Source of the DNA: Apodospora peruviana
Lineage: Eukaryota; Ascomycota; Sordariomycetes; Sordariales; Lasiosphaeriaceae
Direction: 5' to 3'
Assembly: GCA_033439685.1 (NCBI GenBank)
Contig: JAUEDM010000007.1
Span: 2,408,501-2,472,500 of the forward strand
Length of the DNA stretch: 64,000 bases
Part shown: positions 52,482-63,424 of the stretch, piece by piece
How positions within the stretch are numbered: the stretch's first letter is position 1
Layout: every line of letters begins with the position of its first letter
Position numbers and translations under genes: made by a program
The notes under the pieces: model-generated
Told to the model about the DNA's origin: nothing
What the model saw: the letters and a program-made list of their open reading frames with translations, nothing else
The model's database searches: none

Positions 52482-53479
52482 ATGGTGCTTTCCAAGATCA
52501 CCCGAGGTCTCGGCCGCCTCATCTCTGGAAAATCGAATCGCGACGAAGCCCACACTGAGGCGCCCTCATCTTCCGACACCAAGGCACCATCGTCTTCCGA
52601 CACCAAGGAACCATCATGTTCTGACACCAAAGCATCATCATCTTCCGACCCCAGGCCATTGTCAATATCATATTCCCATGTCGGCTTACCGTTCAGTACC
52701 AGCACCGATCCCCCAACATATTTCGAGGCCGTATTTTTACCCTCATTGGCATCACCATTTCCTGTTAGCAATACGAAATCAACTTCGGTCAACACAGCAC
52801 CATCATATACTCCAATCAAGGTAATGTTGTCTTCCCCCGGTCGTGAACTTCCTTAGAGTCGATTCTCTTCCTCTCTCTTCCCTCATCCCTTGTCACTGAC
52901 TGTTGCTCCTACATGTAACTACCTCAACAGAACGAGGAAGCAATGAGGCGCCTCCAGAAGATATATAACAATATCGAACTAGTGACAAAGGCTCTACACA
53001 CGTATTTAAAGACGCCACCACCAGAAGCCTCGGGATATGATCCAGAACGTGACGCGAAACGTCGAGAACGCGATGCGAAACGTCGGGAACGTGCGAAGGA
53101 GACGCTCGCACAACTTGAAAATATTCGGGATAAGAGGCTCGGTGAGCTGATGTCCGAGTTTGTGAACGCCCCGACCGACGAGGACTGTGATAGGATCAGG
53201 TCATCGCTGTCAAATGATATTGGCCCGTATTGGAAGGGCAAGTTGTTGCCGTATTGGATTGAGAGGCATTGGAAGTTGAGGAAAGACTATTCCCGCGTGA
53301 TGCTGGGTGCGATAGATGATATCATGGCCACCAGACCCAAGGGCATCGAGCCTCATGTCTACATTCCTGAGTTGTTCTGTCTTAGGAACGAGTTGATGTC
53401 GGAGAAGGAACCCCAAATGTATTATGACAGGGAGCTCTGGTGGTCGCAGGGAGGAAAAGGAGAACAGGAGGGAATTTGA
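52482..53479 (+). CDS. Unrecognised protein with Ser-Asp-Thr-Lys repeats and charged helix
   Basis: Two exons, 52482-52820 and 52931-53479, with a 110-nt intron; 295 aa. After 'MVLSKITRGLGRLISGKSN' comes a low-complexity stretch of four imperfect 8-residue repeats of the type 'APSSSDTK', then a Ser/Thr/Pro-rich linker. Exon 2 begins 'NEEAMRRLQKIYNNIELVTKALHTYL', then a duplicated basic motif (RERDAKR twice) inside a long charged helix, then a folded-looking part with 'DIGPYWKGKLLPYWIERHWKLRKDY' and 'IPELFCLRNELM'. No family was recognised, and no signal peptide or membrane helix. Its start codon is only 59 bp from the divergent start at 52422, so the two genes must share a very short promoter, or one start is mis-set. 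Confidence 0.65.
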
Positions 53480-54652
53480 CGGTCGGTCCTTGGTGGTGGT
53501 GATAGAGACATGGGCGGGTGTGATTGGTAGGGCAGACAGCCAGACGGTGATTTTGGTAGTCTTTCGAGACATTTACGTCATATCATAGAGCCATTTGGGT
53601 ACTTTTTTACAGCCTGACTTACACACAGATGTGGTGACACGTCCCGATGAGGTGTGGTGGCCTCATCGAAGACACCTTGACAGCCGTCTTCCACGTGCAT
53701 ACCTACCCACCATAAGTTCTAAGGAGAAATTATTATCCACGGTACTGGTGCGGATTTGTCCTGAGAGCACAGATTTGTGTTACCTCATGTACATGAGTAA
53801 AAGCTGGTAGGTACGGGTAACGTTAGTCTCAACTATATGCCGATGACGGTGCCCCTGCGGAGAAGTCAATGTCTTCGTCCTTAACAGCTGCTGCTATGGT
53901 GTAACTCACGGACAAACCGAGCCATATTTTCGTCATATGACTGAATCTGCTTTCCCTGTCCATATGCTGCACGAGGCAATGATTACCTTGTTGCTCACTG
54001 GGCAAGGGGTTATGGGTCTTGAAGACATCGGACATCAAACAAGAACTCCATCAGCCCCCCTTTCAATCCGTCTGGCTTATCATCTGAGCACTGCTTCAAG
54101 TCATCATCATAGGATAGGGTCATTCAGCAAAATGAAGGACAGAGCCAGCACTTTCCACAATCAACTGCCGTCAAATTCCCCCCAGACTTGTCGACTCTGT
54201 CCGTCATCCATCGGCCCGGTATTGCTCAACAAGTCGGCACTTACACAGCAGAGACCAGATGCCACCCATAATTGAATGCAAAATTTTCGTGCCTGGAGAG
54301 GAATGCAAGTCTGCATAAACAGCGCCCCAGCCTTCTTTCCTTGCAGCTTTCCTCTCTCGGAAAGCAACAAGCACTCATCTAACCAATTTCCCACTTTGCA
54401 TTCTGCTGCTTCTTTGCACAACAAGTCAACCACTTTTAACTTCCCACCACGGAAGACGCCCATCAGTCTTTCACTGACCAGGCAAGATCGGGCCAGCTGC
54501 GGTCCATAAGAAGGCCGGTGTGTTCCACTTGATACCCATATTCATCTTCCGACAAGACAGTCAGTAATCTCTTATGTACCGTACCCCTCTTTTGTGTCTT
54601 GTCATATCCGAGACCCTCTTGCTCTCATATCAAGACGCCATCCAATAACGTT
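53480..54652. other. Intergenic, no gene seen
   Basis: About 1.2 kb. Several ORFs under 115 codons have no recognisable content or splice extension. The end is a pyrimidine-rich leader for the small Cys-rich gene. Confidence 0.5.
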
Positions 54653-55043
54653 ATGGCTACTCCACAGCCAGTGTCCTGTGGATGCGTCCCCGTTGCCGCG
54701 CACACTGGGCGATGGGAGCCCGAGGCATCCTCATCTTTCGAGCCTCGTCCCGGCCCCAGCACCGATGTAGGTAGCAACCTCCCGTACATCTCCATGTCTT
54801 GATATTTGTTTGCATTTTGCTAACCCCGACCCATAGATGGCGCACTCAGCGGAGGACCGCACCGCCCAGAGCGGGAAGAGATTCAGCGACGTCGAGGCCG
54901 GCGAACACCGACCGGCTATCAACAACCTGTCCCTGTCCGAGTGCGCCCACAGAAAGACGCACAGTTGCGATCGATACTGCCAGTCCCCTGAGACACTGTG
55001 CGATTATTGCAAGGATAGGGTCACGAATAACCTTCCTTGCTGA
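54653..55043 (+). CDS. Small cysteine-rich protein, unknown function
   Basis: Two exons, 54653-54766 and 54837-55043; the 70-nt intron has a GCTAAC branch point; 106 aa. The N-terminal half is Pro/Ser-rich ('CGCVPVAAHTGRW', 'EPRPGPSTD'). The C-terminal half has a cysteine/histidine pattern, 'CAHRKTHSCDRYCQSPETLCDYC', ending 'NNLPC', consistent with a small zinc-binding module. There is no signal peptide, so it is not a typical secreted effector. The intron joins two codon-complete exons, and both sides read as protein, which supports a genuine gene despite its size. Confidence 0.55.
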
Positions 55044-56673
55044 GGCAGCGGGCGGCGGTGTTGCCTCCGGGGAATCTTTGGACGTGGTCTACAGGGAGTG
55101 GCTCGGGGACAGTGACGCGAGCAGCTCATCAATTCGGGGAGAGTCGTGATGATGACGGCTACCAGGCATAAACTGCTATGACTGGTGTGATGGATTGTGG
55201 TTTTTTTGGTTTCTTCTTTTGGAAGGAGGCACTTTAATACTCCTACATGTAGTCTTGAGCGGTTTTTTTGACTCTCTGCTTCATGCTTGCAGCACACACA
55301 GGCACCCAATCAATGGGTATGGGGCAAGAAAAGTTTTTGCCTTGTCAAATTCTATTAGACCCGCAGATATCGAGCTTGGAATCGTGATATATGTTCTTAT
55401 GAATCTGGCGGATGGACGGTTACTTGATATTCTTTGTGAGCAAACGGAGGCCTGTGAACTTAAGTCATTATTTGCCGTGGAAAAATCTCTTGTAAGTACA
55501 TGTGGACGGGTGCGCTCTTCAACCATTAATGAGGGCTCTTATGGGAGGCCTGGGCAATCGCGACCTCATCTGAGATACGGAGTACAATTAAATAATGGAC
55601 TTGACCATTTGTATATCAGACACAGGGTGTTTCTTGCCCAGACCAAGGCCTTTCGAAGTCATCACATTACGTCTCCTTTTAACTCTTAATAGATGTACTT
55701 GAACGATTCTTGGTCCCACCAACCCCTGGATCTCTCGTCCTTCAGTCACACCAGAAAGACAGTGACAACGGGCAGTCAATACTATTCTGATTACAGCATA
55801 CCTATGCTAATCTCCCCGACGCCTAATAATTATCCAATGTGGTTATATAGCTGCCAGCGTCAGTTAACTCGGTAATCACATCACCCCTGCCAACTGAGGG
55901 CCTCCGTCCCACCTCCACTATCCGTACCACCTTACCATTCCGGCCCCGCGCGGCACCAACCGACCACCGTTGACCTGCAGCGCCAGCCTCTTCCCAAGAA
56001 ATTCCGGACGCTATTCCCTGAACTGGATGCCAACCCCGCACCACTGCAGTTCACTTCCCAGGCTCCCACACCTCACACCGGCAAAACCAACTTGCAGAAG
56101 AGTGCAGAACCAGCCTTCGGCGCGCATCACCCTATCGGCTGATGGCGCAATATTGACCACGTTTCGGGGCTAGCCAGAGGCCCCGACAACCTGGTATCTC
56201 TTGCGATTGGGCGACTAGCAACTGCCGCTGTCACCAATTCGGCTCAGGGAACCGAGGGGAGACTTGCCTGCCCGTTCCCCGGAGACGCTAATCCCGTAAG
56301 GATATCCCATTACCTGGTGTATATGCAGTGTAACTATTCATAGAAGCTCCCCCCCCCCCCCCCCCCTGATTTTGGCAAGGTCTAGAAGGTTAGAAAACAA
56401 ATTCCCCGCTCCGTTCCCCTGTGAGAATGCTTAGCTGCCTTACCCTCTTTCAGGTACCCGGCTGGTTGGTGCTCCATGATCATGCAACATGCAGGTGTTG
56501 ATGTATTGGGGCAGCCGGGTGGCAAGGATTATCCAACCATTGCAACCTTGGGAGGAAGGAAACTGATGGCACTTGCAGACTGCAGAACTGGATAAGAATG
56601 CCCCGAATTCCTCTTCTCTCCCTTCTTTTCACATCATCATTTCTCCCTTCAGTCCTCTCGCTGTCTGCCCATC
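55044..56673. other. Intergenic with a C19 homopolymer
   Basis: About 1.6 kb. A 164-codon ORF (55195-55689) has no credible domain. A run of 19 C bases lies at 56349-56367. The last 100 bp are a CT-rich leader for the GMC gene. Confidence 0.5.
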
Positions 56674-58772
56674 ATGGCGGCCAAGTTCTGTCGTTGGCTA
56701 GGTCTCGCAGCAGCCTTCCTGGCGCTCATCCCCAGTCCCGTCTTCTCTGCTCCCGCCACCAATGATACCTCTCAAGACCTTGGCTCTGGCGGCAGCGGAG
56801 CGGATGTCTACGACTACATCGTCGTCGGCAGCGGACCGGGCGGTTCTCCCCTGGCCACCAACTTGGCCAAGGCAGGCTACTCGGTCCTCCTGCTCGAGGC
56901 CGGAGATGACCAGAGCAGTGACATCTCGACCCAGATCCTGCAGATCGGCTTCCCCCAGCCCACCAACCGCTGGGACTTTTACGTCCGCCACTATGCTGAT
57001 GATGCCATGCAGTGCAAGAACAACCACCTCACGTGGAAGCTGACCGACGGTTCGTTCTGGGTTGGCAACTGCAGCGCGGCTCCGGCCGGCGCTACCCTGC
57101 TCGGAATTTACTATCCTCGCGGTGCTACCCTAGGCGGCTCGTCTGTCATCAACGCGGGCGCCACCATCCTGCCGAGCCGCAGCGACTGGGACTACATCGG
57201 CCAAATCACCGGCGATCCATCGTGGAAGTAAGGCAACCTCAAATCCCCCCTAAAAAGTCAACCAAAAAAAAAAAAAAAAAAAAAACCACCATTTCTAACC
57301 TCCTAAAAAAAAGCGCCAACACCCTCCGACAAATCTTCATTGGCATCGAAAACAACCACTACCTGCCTCCAGGAACCCCAGGGCACGGCTTCTCAGGCTA
57401 CTACGACACAATCACCAACAACGGCACGATATGGGAACTGAACCCCGGCACGGTCGACGTGTTCAAGTCAATGGTCTCCTCGATCGGGGGCAATCCGGCC
57501 GACGCGATCCAGCTCGCCACGCGGGACCTCAACAACGCCTCGCCCGCGCGCGACTTCACCCAGGGTCTCTACGGCCTCCCCGTCCACGCCAACCAGATCT
57601 GGCGCCGCTTTTCGGCGCGCGACCTCGTCCTCTCCACCCTGGCCGCAAAGAAACCCAACGGCAACCCCAAATACCCGCTCACCCTGAAAACCCACGCCCT
57701 GGCCACCAAGGTAATCTTCGACAAGAAACCCGGCCGGAAACCGCGCGCAGTGGGCGTCGAGTACCTAGAAGGCCAATCAATCTACAAAGCCGACCCCCGC
57801 TGGGTTCCGGGCACAAACGCAACGGGACCCCCTAAACGCGCGACCGCCCGCAAGGAAGTCATTCTTTCGGCAGGCGTCTTCAACACCCCCCAGCTTCTGT
57901 TGCTATCAGGCGTCGGCCCGCAAGCCGACCTCGCAGCCCTCAATATCCCGTTAGTGGCCAACTCACCGGGTGTAGGCAGGCACATGACCGACAACCAGGA
58001 ACTTCCCGTGGTAGGCCTAGCCCAGCAGCCGTTCGTCCCTCTTCCCGTGGCAGGCGATCCGCAATGCTTCTTTGGCGCGCCGGGCGACCCGTGCGTGGAC
58101 CTCTGGCTGCAAGGACTCGGCCCGTACGCCCGCGCTTCCCTGAACACAAACGCGTTCACCTACAAGACCACTTTCTCGACCAACGGGGAGGTCGATATCT
58201 TGTTCTTTGCAATTCCGTTTGCGTTTCGCGGGTACTGGCGCCTTGATGCCGTGACGAATTTTCCTCCGGACCCGCCAACCACGTTTGGGTTGTCGATGGT
58301 CAAGATCCATCCGAACAATCGGGCTGGGACTGTGAAGCTGCGCAGCACAGATCCGACGGATACGCCTCTCATCAACTTTAATGTGTTTACCGAGGGCGCG
58401 GCAAATGATTTGGGGGCCATGGCTGATGCGATTGCTTGGGGAAGAAGAGTGTACAGGAACGTGAGTGCGCCTACCGGGCCGATGGTGCCTACTGAGCCGC
58501 CTTGCAATGCGGCTACGGCTGCCGGCTGTGTAGCCAGCGATAAGCAGTTTGTCAAGGACCAGAGTTTTGGACATCATGCTACTGGAACTTGTGCCATCGG
58601 GGGGTTGTTGGATAACCAGGCGGTGCTGGACAGCAAGTTTCGGGTCAAGGGGGTCACTGGGTTGAGGGTTGTGGACGGGAGCGCGTTTCCAAGGGCTCCG
58701 GGGGCGTTTCCTGTTGTTGGGACGTATTTATTGAGTGAGAAGGCTAGTTTGGATGTGTTGAGTGACGCTTGA
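56674..58772 (+). CDS. Secreted GMC oxidoreductase, second catalytic residue replaced
   Basis: FAD-dependent oxidoreductase of the glucose-methanol-choline family. Two exons, 56674-57227 and 57314-58772; the 86-nt intron contains a run of 22 A; 670 aa. A signal peptide ('MAAKFCRWLGLAAAFLALIPSPVFSA') precedes the FAD motif 'YDYIVVGSGPGGSPLATNLAKAGYSVLLLEAG'. The GMC signature is 'YYPRGATLGGSSVINAG' and the second signature is near 'SAGVFNTPQLLLLSGVG'. The catalytic His is in 'GHHATGTCAIGG'. In the final block 'RAPGAFPVVGTYLLSEKA', the His or Asn that normally pairs with it is Phe, a feature I believe occurs in a subgroup of fungal secreted GMC proteins. Substrate unknown. Convergent with the GDSG-protein gene. 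Confidence 0.9.
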
Positions 58773-58872
58773 GGTGTGTTTATCTACTTGGGTTGTCTGT
58801 CTAGAAGTACATGTGCCTTAGTGAGATGTTTAGGTAGGAATGGTAAACAATGGTGGTATTGCTGTGTTAATA

Positions 58873-61533
58873 TCAAAGCCCATCAATATCAAACGGCAGG
58901 TCCTTGTTATCCTCATCCGGACGAACCACTCCTGACACTCTTTCATCCAACTCATGGTCTTGTTCATTCTGGGCCCCGTCGTCCCTTGTTTCATGGTCCG
59001 ATTCCTCATCCTCAGCCACTGTTGCAGGAATGTTTGGTGGTCCTCCATGTTCTGGTCGCTGGGGGATATGAGATGTGGGCTTCCACGAGACGATCGGATC
59101 ATGGTCTTTGACTGTCGAGGATTTTGAACTTGTTGGCTGAATGTTGACAGATCCCTGTTCGTTCAAGGACACCCCTGGGGAGCTCTGGTCGGGATCGTGG
59201 CTTGTACTGGGTTCTGGGGAATTATCCTCTGGCTTTGGAAGGGCAACCTTGACATGATGGAAGGCGTCCACGCTGAGACCGGCGCTGCTCGCCAGGGATG
59301 CGACGCTGGCTCCGTGGGACCAGAAGGACTGGTAACTGCCCGTTGCTCGACTGCTGTTTGAGCTGGCCATGGAACCGACCGTGGGACCGACCGTGGAACC
59401 GACCGTTCGAGTGGATGACATGGCTCTCTGCGCGAGCGTCCGCGGCGCCAGACTGGGTTTCTGGATGAAAAGGTCCGCGGTTTGGTTGTCGTGAAGCCGG
59501 CGACGGTGGAATTTGTCGCCCTCCCAGAACTCTAATCTTGATTGCCACTTGAGAAACCACTCAGATGATATGAGCTTGGTGGAGAAAGGACTGGCTTTCC
59601 AGCGCTGCATTTCGTGTTTCCACTCGGTGGACTCACTCGCCAACATTGCCTGCTCCGTGTCATAATATGGCCACTGGGGCGTGTGGGGGTAATCGATCGA
59701 TGCTGCCCAGGAGTCCGTCTCTGATATCCATTCTGCTCTCGCTGCCTCCCATCTGAGCTTTGTAATCTCCCATACCAAACATTGATCTCTCATCGACAGT
59801 CCTTGAATAGCGACTTCCCGGCGGCTGGGAGACATGCGCTCTAGAGTCAATGCCTTCATTGGCAGATGTAAGTTTGTCGAACGTAGTCCCCGGAAGCCAG
59901 GCTCACGCTCAACGTTGTCCAAAGATGATATTATCTTGTCCATCGGCATAAGAAGTGCCTCGCCATAACAGTTAGTCCCGATCAACTGGCCATAGACAAG
60001 CAGCGCTCCCTCCCTTTCCACGCTTATTGCCCAACTTCCACTGTCGCCGCAGGATAAACCTCTTGGCCCGTATGGCGTGATTGTTTCCTCATGATTGAAC
60101 GAAAATGGCGTGACCTCAATGAATTCCAAGCTCGGCGGAACGCACACGAACGCGGTACTTGGCGACAGCCGAGCCACGGGGTACCCCAAACGATCGTTCA
60201 GGAGCACCACCTGGCGGTAATCGTCAATGTCTTCTTCCGCAAAGTTGGAAACATGGATGGCTTGCCGCGGCTCCTCCTCAAAGGAAGAAAACAATGGCTG
60301 GCTACCGTTCAACTCGAGTACAGCCCAGTCAAGATTGCCCCCATCAAAACGGATACTGGTGTCTCTGCGCAGAACGTCGGCTGAGGTATGATACAAGTAC
60401 CCACATAACTGATATGGGTCAATGTGGCCAAAAATGGGAACTTTCTCGACCGGGTCGTCGCTCGCATCCGGCCGCGATTGCGCGGACAGGTTTTCCAGCC
60501 CATGGCCCGTTGTGAGGCCAAACAAATCTTCAGAGCCAGACCAAAACCGAGTGAGTGACACCAGGCCCCCAAGAGTGCACTCTTTGAACGTGCCATCTCC
60601 CGTTTCAATCTGCAATACCTTGCCACAGAGTTCAGAGAGCGGCACCGGGCTGTCATGTCGGGAATAAACTCATGCACGACCAGAGAGGAAGTCTAATTCT
60701 TGGCCGACAACATGGAAACTGACCCGCAGAGGTTGTGATTGCTGGGCACGAAGGAAGCCAATGGACAAGTTGATCGCCTTCTGGTGTTCCTTTAAAAAGC
60801 TTTGGACATGAGCTTTGGCCCAAGGATGACACTGTATGGTGATTGTGGCATCGATTGTATTCTTCAGACTTTCACTCCAGGCTACTGAGCCTGGGAAGAT
60901 AGCGACCGCGTGAGTAGCTGGGTCCTTGGCAGGAGTTCGACGACAAGAGGTCAGATATCGCGCCAGCTGACCACCAAAGTCCCGCTTGAATGCACGCACG
61001 ATTTCTCGGATAGCTCGGAGCATGATGATGTCGATGGGTCGTCTCGGCTCCGAGGCTCTAGCGGTCTCATCGGCAGACGTAGATGGGCCGGTCGTTCTGC
61101 GCCGCTCTTTCGGGTCTGATGCTGAGCCGGCCTGTTGTGGAAGTATATTTTGCGAGCCTGGCCTACTTCCACTGGCAGCCTGAGTCGGAAGCGTCTCAGT
61201 CGTCGGTTTGTCCTGCTGGACGCTCTCGTCATCTCTGGATAGGGGCTCATCAACACCCTTGCCCTTGGACAGCGGGATGGAATCGCCTTCCGACGGGCCA
61301 TCTTGTGACGCATATCCCGAATCTGCCGAAGTGCCCGAGATTCCAGTGAAGCTCCGATTCTCGCTTGACTCGCTCCTGGTTTTGACGAGCGGCAATTTGT
61401 CGCCTTTGCCGACTTTCACTTGGAATCGCTCCCACAGACCGACGCCTTTCCCGAGGCTGGACATTTTTGCTTGTTGGATGCTGGGCCGGGTGGTTGCCTG
61501 TTGGGATCTGGTAGATGCGTCGTCAATTGTCAT
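58873..61533 (-). pseudogene. Trypsin-fold (GDSG) protein interrupted by in-frame TGA
   Basis: One uninterrupted frame from ATG 61533 ('MTIDDASTRSQQATTRPSI') to the stop at 58873, about 885 codons, except a TGA at 60672-60670. Before it: a disordered Ser/Pro-rich segment and a helical region 'DIIMLRAIREIVRAFKRDFG'. After it: 'LCGKVLQIETGDG', then a chymotrypsin-like set of His ('GLTTGHGL'), Asp ('GNLDWAVLEL') and Ser ('LSCGDSGSWAI'), in the right order and spacing, followed by a helical part and a disordered tail. The TGA fits a CGA (Arg) codon changed by C to T. No intron can remove it, since only intervals of about 30 nt are available. Function unknown; the protease-like fold is inferred from motif order. 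Divergent from the membrane-protein gene at 61766. Confidence 0.7.
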
Positions 61534-61765
61534 CTTGGAGAGAGGGGAAAGCCACCGGTCCAGACAGGGGGGTTGATGAGTGTGGCTTGGGGCTGTGCAG
61601 GACTGCAGGCGGCCGCACGTGCAGGAGAGCCCGACTATTTCCTTGTGTACCACATATCTTGGGGTGACACAACCGGGCCGGAGCCTGACTGATCAAGTGT
61701 ACGTCGCCAATTTCCCGGAATTCCCAGCGTCTGGGCCATCACAAGCAACATCGGTCCATGTACGG

Positions 61766-63053
61766 ATGTCGAGTAGGGACAAGATGGAATTAGGATGGTC
61801 CCCAGCTCTACCTCCCATCACCAAAGCACAGGTCAACAAGCTCCTCCACACGCTTTGGAACCCGCAATTCTGCCAGGCTTGTTTGGCCTCGGACTTCTCG
61901 GCTGACTGCGATTCGCGTCTTTGCACGACAGCAGCCAACCAAGACCGGTTCAGACTATATATCACCTACTACAAACGACTTTGCACCTCATATGAGCCTT
62001 TGGCGTTGGACGACGGTGATGCAGCGCTTCAGAGTCACGATGATATCCGCCGCATCATCGAGCTCCTGAAGTCCCACCCCGACAAGACCAAAACGGAGAT
62101 CCAGAGACTAACCTTCCCTACGCCCCGCGACCCTGTCGACGAGGATGGCGCGCTAAACCTCGCTGTCAGCGCTTTCACCATGCTGAACTGCGGATCTCAA
62201 GAGTCCTCGTCGATCTTGCTCGAAGACGGTTGCAACAGGATATTGTGGCGGTCGGGCACGACCCTGGCGCAGTACGTGAAGCTCGTTCTTCCGAGAAGGG
62301 AGGCCATATTGCCTCAGAGACTCTCTCACCAGTCCTTCTTGGACCTAAGCTGCCCCATGGTTATGGCCAAGGAGCTGAAGCGACAGGCCGGCACCCGGTT
62401 TCGTGGACCGACGACATCACGAACCATCTCCGCTACGATCCCCTCAACAATATTCTCTTCATATTCCACCACGCACCATTCCTTAAGGAACAGCTCCGCC
62501 TATCCGAGGACTGCGGCACGAACACATCGGAGCTAAAAGAGTACGTACCACTGCCCTGTACTAGACTCCAACCTTACCCCTTTTCAACTTAAAAGTCGAA
62601 TCTAAGCTAACCTCACCAAACAGTGGCGTCATCCCACGCCAATACGCCCTCGAAGTTTTGCATTCCACTCAAAAGCTCCTCTTTCCGCTCTGGGACTCGG
62701 ATTCCGTCTCTCTTCTACAGTCGCTAGTCTCCAATTCCTCCTTCGACAACGACATTCTAAACGGAAATAACGACGGGTTCATCGGAGACGACGAAGAAAA
62801 GATTGACTTTGAGTACCTCTGGCCGCGGCTGTCAGAAGTCCATCAGGAGATCCAGAACCCGCGGCCCCGGGGCTGGCTGGCAAACTGGCTGGAGCGGCGA
62901 AGCGGTGCCAGATACGTGATGCTGGCCACAGTGATTGGCGTGGCCTTTGCTGTTCTTCTCGGGATCGTCAGTCTAGGTGTCTCGTCGTATCAGGCTTATC
63001 TCGCTTACGAGGCGTGGAAGCATCCGACGGACACAGGGTTGCTATCTGGATGA
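61766..63053 (+). pseudogene. C-terminally membrane-anchored fungal protein with one frameshift
   Basis: Exon 1 runs 61766-62540, intron 62541-62623 (83 nt), exon 2 62624-63053. It starts 'MSSRDKMELGWSPALPP' and has 'VNKLLHTLWNPQFCQACLASD', 'LNLAVSAFTMLNCGSQESSS' and 'GTTLAQYVKLVLPR', then needs a +1 correction near 62404-62408 (GGACC; one base missing) to continue as 'DDITNHLRYDPLNNILFIFHHAPFLKEQLRL'. After the intron comes 'WLANWLERRSGARYV' and a strong transmembrane helix ('MLATVIGVAFAVLLGIVSLGVSSY') near the C terminus. This layout looks like a tail-anchored or late-TM protein. It resembles a recurrent but uncharacterised filamentous-ascomycete family, as best I can judge. With a single lesion, sequencing error is a real alternative. 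Confidence 0.65.
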
Positions 63054-63424
63054 AATTCTTTGCATGCAGTGATCTGGTTGATATTTATGATGTGATGATG
63101 TATATATTACAGCATCGTTTACTCTGGAAGACTAAGGAGCATATACAGCAATGCACGATCCATGAAGGGCTATAAATCCACCCATTATCTATCATATATA
63201 AACCCAGATGGGTTACAGAGAGATAGAAGATCTTGCTCCCTTGTGCATGAGATGTCAGACCCCCTTTTCAGGTTAAGTACCTATGTGCTAAGGATATATA
63301 CAAGCAGGAGCGCGAGAAAAGCAGGGTAGGGAAGGGCACAGAAGTAAAAAAGAAAATAGTAACAAAGAAATAAAAAAGCAAGAAATGAACAACAGAAAGA
63401 ACCTAGCAGTGAAGATGAACAAAT
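63054..63424. other. Convergent 3' intergenic region
   Basis: 371 bp, AT-rich, between the membrane-protein stop and the presumed 3' end of the last gene. Nothing is recognised. Confidence 0.5.

Noticed and set aside
55195..55689. 164-codon plus-strand ORF
   Set aside because: No recognisable motif, AT-rich, no supporting splice sites. Probably chance.
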